Under the pieces are notes generated by a model that saw nothing but the letters and a program-made list of their open reading frames with translations, ran no database searches and was not told the DNA's origin. A program made the translations under genes and the position numbers. This document shows, piece by piece, positions 25,707-35,741 of a stretch of DNA of 62,876 bases (the stretch's first letter is position 1; every line of letters begins with the position of its first letter). The stretch lies in assembly GCF_024580525.1 (NCBI RefSeq), contig NZ_JANIKQ010000017.1:1-62876 (forward strand), in the 5' to 3' direction. The stretch is from Neisseria dentiae (GTDB lineage Bacteria > Pseudomonadota > Gammaproteobacteria > Burkholderiales > Neisseriaceae).

Positions 25707-27896
25707 TTATTCCTGCGCCTGTTTTAGTTCCAGCGTTTCCGGCAGCCATTGCGCCTCGAAAAGCTGCAAAATCTGCTGTGCGGCGGGGTCGGCTTCAAGC
25801 AGCTGCTGCGCCTGTTGGCGGCCTTCGATTTGCAGGCGGTTACGGCGCATCACGGGGGTTTCCCAGCCTGCGTCGTCGCGCCAGGCTTCGGTTTGCAGCT
25901 TCAGGGTTAAACCGTAGGCTTCGGCCAGCGTGTTTTGGATTTTGTCCAGCCGCTCTTTGTTGGTGGTGGCGCGGGCCTCTTGAGTGAGGGCGAACACCAG
26001 CAGGCCGTTTTCGGCGTCGTAGCGGGTAAAGGCGGCGTTTTGGGCGATCATTTGCGCGGCGCCGAGTTTGGCGGCCAGGCGTTTGGCAATCTGCGGCCAG
26101 TTTTCGGGGGCCAAATCGGGCAGCGCGGCAAAGGCGGCTCCTGCTTCCGCCTCTCCGTCCGCACCGCCGTCCTCTGCCGCTTCTTCCGTCTGCCCGGCTT
26201 CCGCACCGAACATATCTTCTACTGGCAAATCGGCGGGCGGCAGGGGGTAAGCGTCGTCTTCGGGGAAATACGGCGGCTCGTCGGGATAATCCGCGCCGTT
26301 ATCGTAAAAGCCGTGTCCGAAGCCGGTTTCTTCAACAGAGGCCGTCTGAAAAGTGTTGTCGCCTGCACCAACTGCTTCTTCTGCAAAAACGGGTTCGGCG
26401 GCGGCGTTTTCCGCCGGCGGCAATGTTTCGTCTGGTGCGGAAACGGCAGGCTGAGGCCCGGCTGCCGTTGTGTCGGGTGTGATGGCTGGCGTTTCAGCGG
26501 GTGCTGCCGTTGCGGCCGTCTGAATGTTGTCGGCAACTGCAGCGGGCGGTTCGGATAATCCGGCGGATTCCGCCGTATTTTCCCACGGCGGCGTGTCTTC
26601 TGCCGGATAACCGCCGCTGCTTTCAGACGGCCTGTTTGCGTGGGGTGAGGCCGTCTGAACGGTGTCTTGAACAACATCGGCGGCCGTGTTTGAAACCAGG
26701 GTTTCAGGCGGCCTGTCCGGCAGAATCAGGGGCTTTTTTGCGGCAGGTTCCGTGTGTGCGGGATTATGCAGCTGCGTGCCTTCGATTACGCCGTCGGCAT
26801 CGTGTGCTTTGGCGGCAATCGGGGCGAAGGCGAGCATACGCAAAAGCGTCATCACGAAGCCTGCGTATTCATCGGGCGCGAGGCTCAAATCGTGTTTGCC
26901 GTGGATGGCGCATTGGTAATAAAGCTGAATCTGCTCGCCGCTCAAGTATTGCGACAGGCGCAGCAGAGTTTCGTGCTCGGGGTCGCCGGCAACGGCGGCG
27001 GGCACGGTTTTGGCCAACGCCAAACGTTGCAGCAGCATGGCCAGCTCGCTCAAGGCGTTGTCGAAACCGATGGCGCGCGCGGCCATTTCCTGCGCTTTCA
27101 GCAGCAGCGCTTCGCCGTCTTGGTTGACGATGCCTTGCAGCAGCTCGTAAAGATAGTGTTTGTCCACCGCGCCTATCATCTGGCGTACGTCGTGCTCGGT
27201 TACGCTGCCCGAACCCATGGCAATCGCTTGGTCGAGCAGGCTTAACGCGTCGCGCATCGAACCCATCGCCGCACGCCCCAACAGTTGCAGGGCGGGCGCT
27301 TCGTAGGCAATCTGCTCCACCGTGAGCACATGCGCCAAATGGTCGGCCACCTGCTGGGTGGTCATATTGCGCAGCACGAATTGCAGGCAGCGGCTCAGTA
27401 CGGTAATCGGCACTTTGTGCGGGTCGGTGGTGGCAAGAATAAACTTCACGTGTTCGGGCGGCTCTTCCAGCGTTTTGAGCATGGCATTGAACGCGCTTTT
27501 CGAGAGCATGTGCACTTCGTCGATGATATAGACTTTGTATTTGCCGGCGGTGGGCGCGTATTGGGCGTTTTCGAGCACTTCACGGATGTTGTCGATGCCG
27601 GTGTTGGAAGCGGCATCGATTTCCAAAAGATCGACATAACGCCCCGCGTCAATCTGCGTGCAGCTTTGGCACACGCCGCAAGGCTCGCCGTGCGACGGCG
27701 TTTCGCAGTTCAGGCTTTTGGCGAGAATGCGCGCGATGGTGGTTTTGCCCACCCCGCGCGTGCCGGTGAGCAGGTAGGCGTGGTGCAGACGGCCTTCGTC
27801 AAGCGCGTTGCGCAAGGCTTTGACAACGTGCTCCTGCCCGACCAGATCGGCGAAAGTTTTGGGCCGCCACTTGCGGGCGAGAACTTGATAGGCCAT
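25707..27896 (-). CDS. dnaX: DNA polymerase III subunit tau (with possible gamma)
   Basis: A 729-residue clamp-loader ATPase. N-terminal AAA+ domain: Walker A GTRGVGKTT at ~45, zinc-binding Cys (CETPSHGEPCGVCQSC), DEVHMLSKSAFNAMLKTLEEPP and a SRC sensor. Domain III ends near 370. A long Ala/Pro/Glu-rich linker follows, then a tau C-terminal domain contacting the polymerase. At 26733-26739 the minus strand reads A AAA AAG in the tau frame, the E. coli dnaX slippery heptamer; a -1 shift would stop after nine codons, giving a gamma-like protein of about 397 residues. Several uptake sequences lie in the linker. Confidence 0.93.
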   Translation of the reverse strand: MAYQVLARKWRPKTFADLVGQEHVVKALRNALDEGRLHHAYLLTGTRGVGKTTIARILAKSLNCETPSHGEPCGVCQSCTQIDAGRYVDLLEIDAASNTGIDNIREVLENAQYAPTAGKYKVYIIDEVHMLSKSAFNAMLKTLEEPPEHVKFILATTDPHKVPITVLSRCLQFVLRNMTTQQVADHLAHVLTVEQIAYEAPALQLLGRAAMGSMRDALSLLDQAIAMGSGSVTEHDVRQMIGAVDKHYLYELLQGIVNQDGEALLLKAQEMAARAIGFDNALSELAMLLQRLALAKTVPAAVAGDPEHETLLRLSQYLSGEQIQLYYQCAIHGKHDLSLAPDEYAGFVMTLLRMLAFAPIAAKAHDADGVIEGTQLHNPAHTEPAAKKPLILPDRPPETLVSNTAADVVQDTVQTASPHANRPSESSGGYPAEDTPPWENTAESAGLSEPPAAVADNIQTAATAAPAETPAITPDTTAAGPQPAVSAPDETLPPAENAAAEPVFAEEAVGAGDNTFQTASVEETGFGHGFYDNGADYPDEPPYFPEDDAYPLPPADLPVEDMFGAEAGQTEEAAEDGGADGEAEAGAAFAALPDLAPENWPQIAKRLAAKLGAAQMIAQNAAFTRYDAENGLLVFALTQEARATTNKERLDKIQNTLAEAYGLTLKLQTEAWRDDAGWETPVMRRNRLQIEGRQQAQQLLEADPAAQQILQLFEAQWLPETLELKQAQE
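26704..26739 (-). promoter_or_regulatory. Candidate programmed -1 frameshift site in dnaX
   Basis: The heptamer AAAAAAG occurs with Lys387-Lys388 in the zero frame, and the -1 frame reaches TGA at 26706-26704. A small stem (TGAAACC..GGTTTCA) lies about 25 bases downstream. Position and frame match the known gamma-producing site of enterobacterial dnaX; function here is inferred. Confidence 0.55.
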
Positions 27897-27907
27897 AAAT
27901 GATTGCT

Positions 27908-28987
27908 TTACAAACGGTAATTGCCGCTCACGCCGTTGGCGATGTCGCGCACGGCGGTTACATACATGCGGCTGTGGTTATACTGCCAAACGGTGTAGAA
28001 ATTATTCAAACCGATATAGTATTCATACACGCCCGGGGCGGTTTCGAGGCGGTAGAGCACGGCTTTTTCGTTGTCGTCCACCACTTCCTGCGGGGTAACG
28101 CCCAAGCGTTTCAAATCGCCCACGGTGCGGGTAAGCGCGGTTTTTTCGTCGATGATGTTTTGCAGCTCTTGGGTGATGGTGAGCGTAACCGGCACCACCA
28201 TTTTGCCGTTGGTCTGCCAGCCGTGGGCTTTCATATAGTTGGCCACCGATGCGGCCACGTCGCCGATGTTGTTCCAGATGTCGCGGCGGCCGTCGCCGTC
28301 GTAATCGACCGCATATTTGCGGAAGCTCGAAGGCATAAACTGCGGCATACCCATCGCGCCGGCATAGCTGCCTTTAAAACCGAACACGTCGCGCCTTTCT
28401 TCTTTGGCCATCAGCAGAAATTCATGCAGCTCTTTCTGAAAAAATTCGGCGCGGCGCGGATAATCGAACGCCAGCGTGCTCAGCGAATCGGCCAGGCGGA
28501 AGCTGCCCATATTGGTGCCGTAATTGGTTTCGATGCCGATAATGGCCACGATGATTTCGGCGGGCACGCCGTAGTTTTTGGCCACGGCATCAAGAGTTGC
28601 CTGATGCTGGGCGTAAAAACGCTTGCCGCCGGCAATTCTGGCCGCGCCCGAATTGCCGGTGCGGAATTCATACCACGGGCGTGAGGTGCCGGGACGGTTC
28701 ATGATGTTGATGATGTTGCCCTTGTAAATCACGCCGTCGAAAAAGCTTTGCAGCTCGCCCGCCGAAAATTTGCCGCTTGCGGTTTCGTGTGCGATAAATT
28801 TCTGCACGTTGGCATTGGCGTTAAACCCGCCCACAGCCACCGAATCGGCGGAATGGTCGAATACGGGGCGTTTGCCGACGGGGGAAACCGGCGTTTCTTT
28901 GGCGGAACCGGAGCGGCCGGTTTGGGTGTCGCTGCTGCATGATGCCAAAACCAATGCAGAAAGCGCGATCAGGGCGGTTTTTTTCAT
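27908..28987 (-). CDS. mltB: Membrane-bound lytic murein transglycosylase B
   Basis: A 359-residue lipoprotein (lipobox VLASC) that cleaves the MurNAc-GlcNAc bond with 1,6-anhydro product formation. Family 3 lytic transglycosylase features: catalytic Glu in IIVAIIGIETNYGTNMGSF (landmark), FKGSYAGAMGMPQFMPSSF and the DYDGDGRRDIWNN calcium-binding-like loop. The ATG at 28987 is chosen because it begins the signal peptide. It lies 11 bp upstream of dnaX in the same direction, so they may be cotranscribed. Confidence 0.9.
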   Translation of the reverse strand: MKKTALIALSALVLASCSSDTQTGRSGSAKETPVSPVGKRPVFDHSADSVAVGGFNANANVQKFIAHETASGKFSAGELQSFFDGVIYKGNIINIMNRPGTSRPWYEFRTGNSGAARIAGGKRFYAQHQATLDAVAKNYGVPAEIIVAIIGIETNYGTNMGSFRLADSLSTLAFDYPRRAEFFQKELHEFLLMAKEERRDVFGFKGSYAGAMGMPQFMPSSFRKYAVDYDGDGRRDIWNNIGDVAASVANYMKAHGWQTNGKMVVPVTLTITQELQNIIDEKTALTRTVGDLKRLGVTPQEVVDDNEKAVLYRLETAPGVYEYYIGLNNFYTVWQYNHSRMYVTAVRDIANGVSGNYRL

Positions 28988-29081
28988 GAGTAATTCATTT
29001 TCTGTGTGTGAAAAATCAGGCGTGCAGTGTATCAAATTTACCGTGCCGGTTAAAGATGGGGCGGTTTTACCGGCCGCTTTT

Positions 29082-29119
29082 TTCAGACGGCCTCGGGCAT
29101 ATACCGAGGCCGTCTGAAA
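29082..29119. terminator. Inverted uptake-sequence terminator after rluE
   Basis: TTCAGACGGCCTCGG and CCGAGGCCGTCTGAA form a 15-bp perfect stem with a short loop, between the rluE stop and the mltB start. Confidence 0.8.
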
Positions 29120-29124
29120 AACAT

Positions 29125-29685
29125 TCAAGGCATGGTTTTGCAAAACACCCAAGCGCCCTGCTCTATGCCCAGCTCAAACAGGTTCAGCCGCCCCACGGCC
29201 ACCCGCACCAAACGCAGGCATGGATAACCCGCTTTGGCCGTCATCCGCCGCACTTGGCGGTTTTTGCCTTCGCTAATGGTAATTTCAAGCCAGAAATCGG
29301 GCACGGTTTTGCGTTCGCGCACGGGCGGGTTACGCGACCACAAACGGGCGGTTTCTTCGGACCGCAAAACCCTAACCTTTGCCGGACGGGTAACAAAACC
29401 GCCCAAATCCACGCCTTTTCGCAGCATATCGAGCCGCGTTTCGTCGGGGCTGCCTTCCACCTGCGCCCAATAGGTTTTTTCTTTACCGTGCTTAGGCTCG
29501 GCAATCTGCGCCTGCAAGCGGCCGTTATCGGTTAACAGCAATAGGCCTTCGCTGTCGGTGTCGAGCCGTCCGGCGGGGTAGAATCCCGGCGCATCAATAT
29601 AATCTTTCAGGCTCTTATGTGTTTCGTGCGGCGAAAACTGGCAGATTACGCCGTAGGGTTTGTTAAAGGCTATCAGGTTTTTCAT
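29125..29685 (-). CDS. rluE: 23S rRNA pseudouridine synthase, RluE type
   Basis: A 186-residue RsuA/RluB/E/F-family enzyme without an S4 domain, as in RluE (23S U2457). It starts at once with the catalytic domain: NLIAFNKPYGVICQF, then the catalytic-Asp motif PAGRLDTDSEGLLLLT, and the late KNRQVRRM motif. An upstream GTG at 29697 would add four residues. It is upstream of mltB but separated by a strong hairpin. Confidence 0.85.
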   Translation of the reverse strand: MKNLIAFNKPYGVICQFSPHETHKSLKDYIDAPGFYPAGRLDTDSEGLLLLTDNGRLQAQIAEPKHGKEKTYWAQVEGSPDETRLDMLRKGVDLGGFVTRPAKVRVLRSEETARLWSRNPPVRERKTVPDFWLEITISEGKNRQVRRMTAKAGYPCLRLVRVAVGRLNLFELGIEQGAWVFCKTMP

Positions 29686-29934
29686 AGTTGTTGGCACCGT
29701 ATCCGTTTGCCGGCATATTCTACCCCCTGCCGTGCCGCACCCGAAACCAATTGTTAACAGCCACTAGCACAAGAAGCAAAAATCAAGCATAATTCCCAAG
29801 CATTATGTGTGCGGAACCCATTTATATTTCCGTAGGCTTCCGAGCCGTTGCGCCCGTTATGCTCCGCCAAACCGCAAGCGCAATGCCTCAAACAAAACCG
29901 TCAAGAAAAAAACCCGTAAAAAACAGGAGACACC

Positions 29935-31173
<1,239 letters not shown>

Positions 31174-31185
31174 TCAGGCCGTCTG

Positions 31186-31219
31186 AAAAAGCCGTGCAGC
31201 ATTTTCTGCACGGCTTTTT
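31186..31219 (+). terminator. Rho-independent terminator of icd
   Basis: AAAAAGCCGTGCAG / CTGCACGGCTTTTT stem with a 6-base loop, 13 bp after the icd stop and directly following an uptake sequence. Confidence 0.9.
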
Positions 31220-31252
31220 CTTTCACAATCACGCCACATAAAGGAAACGCCA

Positions 31253-32023
31253 ATGGCCGATTGGAATCCCGAACTCTACCGCCGCTTCGAAGCCGAACGC
31301 ACCCGCCCGGCCGCCGAACTGCTGGCACGCATTGCCAACCGCCCCGTAAGCCGCGCCGCAGATTTGGGTTGCGGATCAGGCAACAGCACCGCCTTGCTGC
31401 TGCAAACATGGCCGCAGGCCGATATCTGCGGCATCGATAACTCCCCCGCCATGATAGCCGCGGCACAGCAACGCCTGCCCCAATGCAGCTTTGTCGAAAC
31501 CGATCTCATCCGGTGGCAAGCCGATGCCCCGCCCGACCTTATCTTCGCCAACGCTTCGCTGCAATGGACGGGCAACCACGAACACCTGCTGCCCAAGCTC
31601 TTAGCGCAACTTGCCCCGAACGGTGTGCTTGCCGTACAAATGCCCGACAACCTAGAAGAACCCGCACACCGCCTGATGCGCGAAACCGCCGCCCAACCCC
31701 GTTGGCGGCAAGCCATGGCCGCCCTGCGAAACCGCGATGCCCTGCCCGACGTTTCCGCCTATTACGATATCCTCACCCGTTCCGGCTGCCGTGCCGATAT
31801 CTGGCGCACCACCTATTACCATGTTATGCCGAGCGTGAAACACATCACCGAATGGTTTCAATCCACCGCCCTGCGGCCGTTTCTAAACCTGCTCGAGCCG
31901 CACGACCAACAATATTTTTTAGCAGACTACACCGACGCCCTGCACCAAGCCTATCCCGTTCAGGCTGACGGCTGCGTGCTGCTGCCGTTTCCGCGTTTGT
32001 TTATCGTGGCCGAAAAAATATAA
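31253..32023 (+). CDS. tam: Trans-aconitate 2-methyltransferase
   Basis: A 256-residue class I SAM methyltransferase. Motif I is AADLGCGSGNSTALLL, then ICGIDNSPAMIAAA, PDLIFANASLQWTGNH and LAVQMPDNLEEPAH, the last two typical of Tam, which methylates the toxic aconitase by-product trans-aconitate. Its place right after icd fits TCA-cycle housekeeping. AAGGAA precedes the start. A GNAT gene follows after 18 bp. Confidence 0.85.
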   Translation: MADWNPELYRRFEAERTRPAAELLARIANRPVSRAADLGCGSGNSTALLLQTWPQADICGIDNSPAMIAAAQQRLPQCSFVETDLIRWQADAPPDLIFANASLQWTGNHEHLLPKLLAQLAPNGVLAVQMPDNLEEPAHRLMRETAAQPRWRQAMAALRNRDALPDVSAYYDILTRSGCRADIWRTTYYHVMPSVKHITEWFQSTALRPFLNLLEPHDQQYFLADYTDALHQAYPVQADGCVLLPFPRLFIVAEKI

Positions 32024-32041
32024 CGTTTTCATTAAAAAACC

Positions 32042-32530
32042 ATGACCGTTTCCGTTTTTCCCTTGTCTCGCTACCCCCAACATATCGAGCCGCTGGCAAA
32101 CGCCCTGTTTGCCGAATGGCACGACTTCGCCCCGTGGTCGTCGCTTGAAAAAATCCGTGCCTACTATCAAAAATGCCTGCGCGGCAACGATTTGCCGCAA
32201 GCATTCGTAGCAGTCGACCCAAGCGGCACCCTGCTCGGCAGCGCGGCTCTGAAGCGCCATGACATCGCTTCGCTGCCGCAATACGAATACTGGCTGGGCG
32301 ATGTGTTTGTGCTGCCCGAATATCGCGGCAAAGGCGCGGGAAACGCCTTGATCACATACTGCCTGCACCATGCGCGGCAAACCGGCATTCGCGAACTGTA
32401 TCTCTACACACCGGATATGCAGCCTTTATATGTCCGCCACGGCTGGCACGAAATTGAAAAACGGCCGCACAACGGCGAAACCGTGAGCGTGATGAAACAG
32501 GTTCTACCCGGTCATACCAAGCCCAAATAG
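32042..32530 (+). CDS. GNAT-family N-acetyltransferase
   Basis: A 162-residue acetyltransferase. The acetyl-CoA-binding motif A is visible as WLGDVFVLPEYRGKGAGNALITYCLHHAR (R-G-x-G-x-A at ~100), and motif B as LYLYTPDMQPLYVRHGW. The substrate cannot be told. It starts 18 bp after tam and probably shares its transcript. Confidence 0.8.
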   Translation: MTVSVFPLSRYPQHIEPLANALFAEWHDFAPWSSLEKIRAYYQKCLRGNDLPQAFVAVDPSGTLLGSAALKRHDIASLPQYEYWLGDVFVLPEYRGKGAGNALITYCLHHARQTGIRELYLYTPDMQPLYVRHGWHEIEKRPHNGETVSVMKQVLPGHTKPK

Positions 32531-32623
32531 AACCGGCTGCAACGCGGCCAAAACCCAATTAAAATGAATTTAAATGAAATTCAAAAACTTAATTTTCAGA
32601 CGGCCTAAAAACCACCAACCTGC

Positions 32624-32652
32624 TTGACACCCCAAACAGACTTGTTTATAGT
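32624..32652 (+). promoter_or_regulatory. Sigma-70 promoter of tRNA-Ser
   Basis: TTGACA at 32624-32629, a 17-bp spacer and TATAGT at 32647-32652, 14 bp before the mature tRNA end. Nearly consensus. Confidence 0.8.
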
Positions 32653-32666
32653 TCACGCTTCTTTAC

Positions 32667-32760
32667 GGAGTAGTGGCTGAGAGGCTGAAGGCACACCCCT
32701 GCTAAGGGTGCATCTGGGCTAAAACCTGGATCGAGGGTTCGAATCCCTCCTACTCCGCCA
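32667..32760 (+). tRNA. tRNA-Ser (anticodon GCT)
   Basis: A 94-nt tRNA with a long variable arm, as expected for Ser. Acceptor stem GGAGTAG pairs with CTACTCC, followed by G and an encoded CCA. The anticodon loop CTGCTAA gives GCT, reading AGC/AGU. The T loop GGTTCGAATCC is standard. It is a single-gene unit with its own promoter. Confidence 0.95.
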
Positions 32761-32776
32761 AAATCAGTAAAATATA

Positions 32777-32815
32777 CAGCAAAAAGCCGGTGAAATTTTC
32801 ACCGGCTTTTTGCTG
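32777..32815. terminator. Bidirectional rho-independent terminator
   Basis: Nearly perfect palindrome with stem CAGCAAAAAGCCGGTGAAA and T-rich ends, between the tRNA and the convergent cca gene. Confidence 0.9.
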
Positions 32816-32843
32816 TCGGTTCAAAGCATCTAGAAATACAAAC

Positions 32844-34103
32844 TTACATCGCGGAGCCGTTGTTTCCGCCACGGCTCAAAGCCTGCTTATAGGCCGTCTG
32901 AAGCGGTGTGATTTTTTCCAAACGCGCTTTGTCGATGGCTTCGGCGGTTTTCTGCGGATTATCCGCGCAGGCGGCGGCGATGGCGGCGGTGTCCGTTTCA
33001 TTGGCGGCGGCAAGCAGGGCCAGCCAATGCGCCCGCTGCGGGTAGGCTTCGTTTTCGCGGTGCAGGCGGCCCTGCGTGTCGGCCACGCATACGTTTAAGG
33101 CCGTCTGAAAGCGTTCGGGGCGGCGGAATGCATCGGCTTTTTTCAAGGTATCCAGCGCGGTTTTCGGTCTCAGCTCGCCGACGCTGTGAAACATGATGTG
33201 CCAGCGACACACCAGTTCGGCCAGCTCGGCGCAGGCTTTCGGCACTTTCCAGCGGGCGTTGACGGTGCGCACGGGCACCACGCCGGCAATGTCGTGGCCG
33301 TGGTGCTTGGGCAGGATGTCGGCCGGTGTAAGCGCCTTACCCAAATCGTGCAGCAGCGCGGCGTAGCGCTCCGGCAGCGTCAGCCCCATATCAGCGGCGC
33401 GTTGCAGCACCATCAGTGTGTGGATGCCGCTGTCGATTTCGGGGTGATAGTCGGCACGCTGCGGCACGCCGAACAACGCATCCACTTCGGGCAACAACAC
33501 TTTCAAAGCGCCGCATTCGCGCAGGATTTCCATCATGCGGCGCGGCTGCGGCTCCATCAGTCCTTTCGCCAGCTCCTGCCACACCCGTTCGGCCACCAGT
33601 GCGTCGGCTTCGCCGTTTTCCACCATTTGTTTCATCAGCGTCATGGTTTCGGGCGCAACCTCGAAGCCGTAGCGGGCGGCAAAGCGGGCGGTGCGCAAAA
33701 TCCGCACGGGGTCTTCGGCAAAAGCGGGCGAAACGTGGCGCAGGATTTTATCGTGCAAATCCTGCCGTCCGCCGAAAGGGTCGATAATCAGGCCGTCTGA
33801 ATCTTGCGCCATGGCGTTGATGGTTAAATCGCGGCGCTGCAAGTCCTGCTCCAGCGTAATGTTTTTGTCGGCATAAAAGGCAAAGCCCGCGTAGCCTTTG
33901 GCGGTTTTGCGCTCGGTGCGTGCCAGTGCGTATTCTTCGTGGGTTTCGGGGTGCAGAAACACGGGAAAATCTTTGCCCACAGGCTGGAAACCGCGCTTGG
34001 TCATGGTTTCGGCGTCTGCACCCACTACCACCCAATCGCGGTCGGTAACGGGCAGGTTGAGCAAAGTATCGCGGACTGCGCCGCCGACAAGGTAAATCTG
34101 CAT
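32844..34103 (-). CDS. cca: Multifunctional CCA tRNA nucleotidyltransferase/phosphatase
   Basis: A 419-residue class II enzyme adding CCA to tRNA 3' ends. The N-terminus has LVGGAVRDTLLNLP and the metal-binding TDRDWVVVG; RRDLTINAMAQDSDG follows. An HD phosphohydrolase domain (HTLMVLQRAADMG, ALLHDLGKA) in the C-terminal half matches the E. coli type. The start at 34103 begins the conserved MQIYLVGGAV; an upstream frame extension is not conserved-looking. It lies next to a tRNA gene by chance or clustering. Confidence 0.92.
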   Translation of the reverse strand: MQIYLVGGAVRDTLLNLPVTDRDWVVVGADAETMTKRGFQPVGKDFPVFLHPETHEEYALARTERKTAKGYAGFAFYADKNITLEQDLQRRDLTINAMAQDSDGLIIDPFGGRQDLHDKILRHVSPAFAEDPVRILRTARFAARYGFEVAPETMTLMKQMVENGEADALVAERVWQELAKGLMEPQPRRMMEILRECGALKVLLPEVDALFGVPQRADYHPEIDSGIHTLMVLQRAADMGLTLPERYAALLHDLGKALTPADILPKHHGHDIAGVVPVRTVNARWKVPKACAELAELVCRWHIMFHSVGELRPKTALDTLKKADAFRRPERFQTALNVCVADTQGRLHRENEAYPQRAHWLALLAAANETDTAAIAAACADNPQKTAEAIDKARLEKITPLQTAYKQALSRGGNNGSAM

Positions 34104-34223
34104 GGTGTTTGTGAGGCCGTCTGAAAAATAAAACCGATTGTATAACAAACCGCCCTGCTTTTCAGACGGCCTGTGTGCAAACCCTGTATAATGCCGCCTC
34201 TAATCTTTAGCAAAAGCAGAGCC

Positions 34224-34976
34224 ATGGCCAATCAGCGATTTATCTACGGTTTTCACGCCGTCAACGCCCGTTTGTGGCAAAACCCCAAAAGCATCACCGA
34301 ACTTTATATACAGGAAGGCCGGCAAGACGCGCGCACGCGGGAAGTGTTGGAAAAAGCCGCCGCCGAAAACGTGCGCGTGCACTTCGCCGCCGCCGAGCGC
34401 CTCAACACCATCGCCAAAGGCGCGCGCCATCAAGGAGTGGCCGGCTTTATCGACGCATCCAAAAACCACGTTCATCTGGAAGACGTTTTGGAAAACCTGC
34501 GTGAACCCGCCCTGCTGCTGGTGCTCGACGGCATCACCGATCCGCACAACCTCGGCGCCTGCCTGCGCACCGCGGATGCCATGGGCGTGCACGCCGTGAT
34601 TGCGCCGAAAGACAAAAGCGCCGGGCTGAACGCCACTGTGAGCAAAGTGGCCTGCGGTGCCGCCGAAACCGTGCCCTACATCACCGTTACCAATCTCGCC
34701 CGCACCCTGCGCGAGCTGAAGGAATACGGCATCTGGGTGGTCGGCACCGATATGGGCGGCGAAGCCGATCTGTATCACGCCAGGCTGCCCGAAAGCATCG
34801 CCTGGGTGATGGGCAACGAAGGCGAAGGCATGCGCCGCCTCACCCGCGAGCATTGCGATATGCTGGTTTCCGTGCCCATGTTCGGCACGGTGGAAAGCAT
34901 GAATGTGTCGGTAACCGCCGGCATGGTGTTGAGCGAAACCCGCCGCCGCCGTGTGTTGGCCGCTGCCGCCGGATAA
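34224..34976 (+). CDS. rlmB: 23S rRNA (guanosine-2'-O-) methyltransferase
   Basis: A 250-residue SpoU/TrmH-family enzyme methylating G2251 of 23S rRNA. The N-terminal RNA-binding domain begins [12 protein letters not shown]. The knotted methyltransferase domain has [34 protein letters not shown] and [17 protein letters not shown] (motifs 1-3). ATG 34224 is chosen because the homology starts there; the frame extends upstream without a ribosome site. Confidence 0.93.
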   Translation: MANQRFIYGFHAVNARLWQNPKSITELYIQEGRQDARTREVLEKAAAENVRVHFAAAERLNTIAKGARHQGVAGFIDASKNHVHLEDVLENLREPALLLVLDGITDPHNLGACLRTADAMGVHAVIAPKDKSAGLNATVSKVACGAAETVPYITVTNLARTLRELKEYGIWVVGTDMGGEADLYHARLPESIAWVMGNEGEGMRRLTREHCDMLVSVPMFGTVESMNVSVTAGMVLSETRRRRVLAAAAG

Positions 34977-35010
34977 GATAATAAGCCTGTGTCGTTTGCC
35001 AATCGAATCA

Positions 35011-35049
35011 AAAGCCGTCTGAAAGCCGTTTTGTTTTCAGACGGCCTTT
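35011..35049. terminator. Inverted uptake-sequence terminator after rlmB
   Basis: AAGCCGTCTGAAA and TTTCAGACGGCCTTTT hairpin with a T run on the plus strand. A further uptake sequence follows at 35062-35073. Confidence 0.8.
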
Positions 35050-35113
35050 TATTTGCCCTCGGGCCGTCTGAAAAAAACTTTATCGTAAATAAACTTAATG
35101 AAAAGTACACACT

Positions 35114-35142
35114 TCATACCCGGGTTTGAACCGAGCATGACG
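35114..35142. repeat. Single TCATACCCGGG palindromic repeat
   Basis: One unit of the palindromic family seen around ybaB, in the 323-bp gap between rlmB and the NfeD-like gene. The rest of that gap shows no gene. Confidence 0.55.
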
Positions 35143-35299
35143 GAACGGTTATAAAACAAATGGTTTTGCTATATTTACGCCCGGGCAATAGCCAAGTAAA
35201 CTTTTAACGAATCACCCGCCCTCCCGCTGCAAAAGCATTGATTTTTATTGCAGGCAGACTTATGTTCAACACGAATCCCAACCACAGAAAGGCAACCCC

Positions 35300-35716
35300 A
35301 TGACATATTGGTTTATCGCTGCGGCATTGGTGCTGATTCTCGAACTGTTCGTCAGCACGATTTACCTGTTGGTGGTCAGCGCCGCCCTATTCGGCGCGGG
35401 CTTGGCTGCCCTTCTGTTTAACAACCTAACCGTCAGCATCATCACCGCCGCCGTGCTGGCCTCCGTGGGTATCGCTTGGGCAAACCGCTGGATCAAACGC
35501 CACCGCCGACTCGACAACGGCGACGCATCGCTTAATGATTTGGACATCGGCCAAACCGTACACATCAACCGCCACCTGCACGGCAATATGTATGAAGTGC
35601 ACTACCGCGGTTCTGTTTGGCAAGCCGAAGCCGCCAATGCCCAAACCGCTTCCCAACCGCAAACCGCCGTCATCACCGGCAAAAACGGCAATATCCTACT
35701 GATTAACTTGCATTAA
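35300..35716 (+). CDS. NfeD-like membrane protein
   Basis: A 138-residue protein with two or three N-terminal transmembrane helices (AAALVLILELFVSTIYLLVVSAALFG and a second hydrophobic block) and a C-terminal OB-fold (IGQTVHINRHLHGNMYEVHYRGSVWQA). NfeD proteins are partners of SPFH proteins in membrane microdomains. The SPFH gene follows after 25 bp, which supports this pairing (YbbK/QmcA-type operon). Confidence 0.85.
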   Translation: MTYWFIAAALVLILELFVSTIYLLVVSAALFGAGLAALLFNNLTVSIITAAVLASVGIAWANRWIKRHRRLDNGDASLNDLDIGQTVHINRHLHGNMYEVHYRGSVWQAEAANAQTASQPQTAVITGKNGNILLINLH

Positions 35717-35741
35717 CCCGACTTAAACCAAAGGAAAAACC

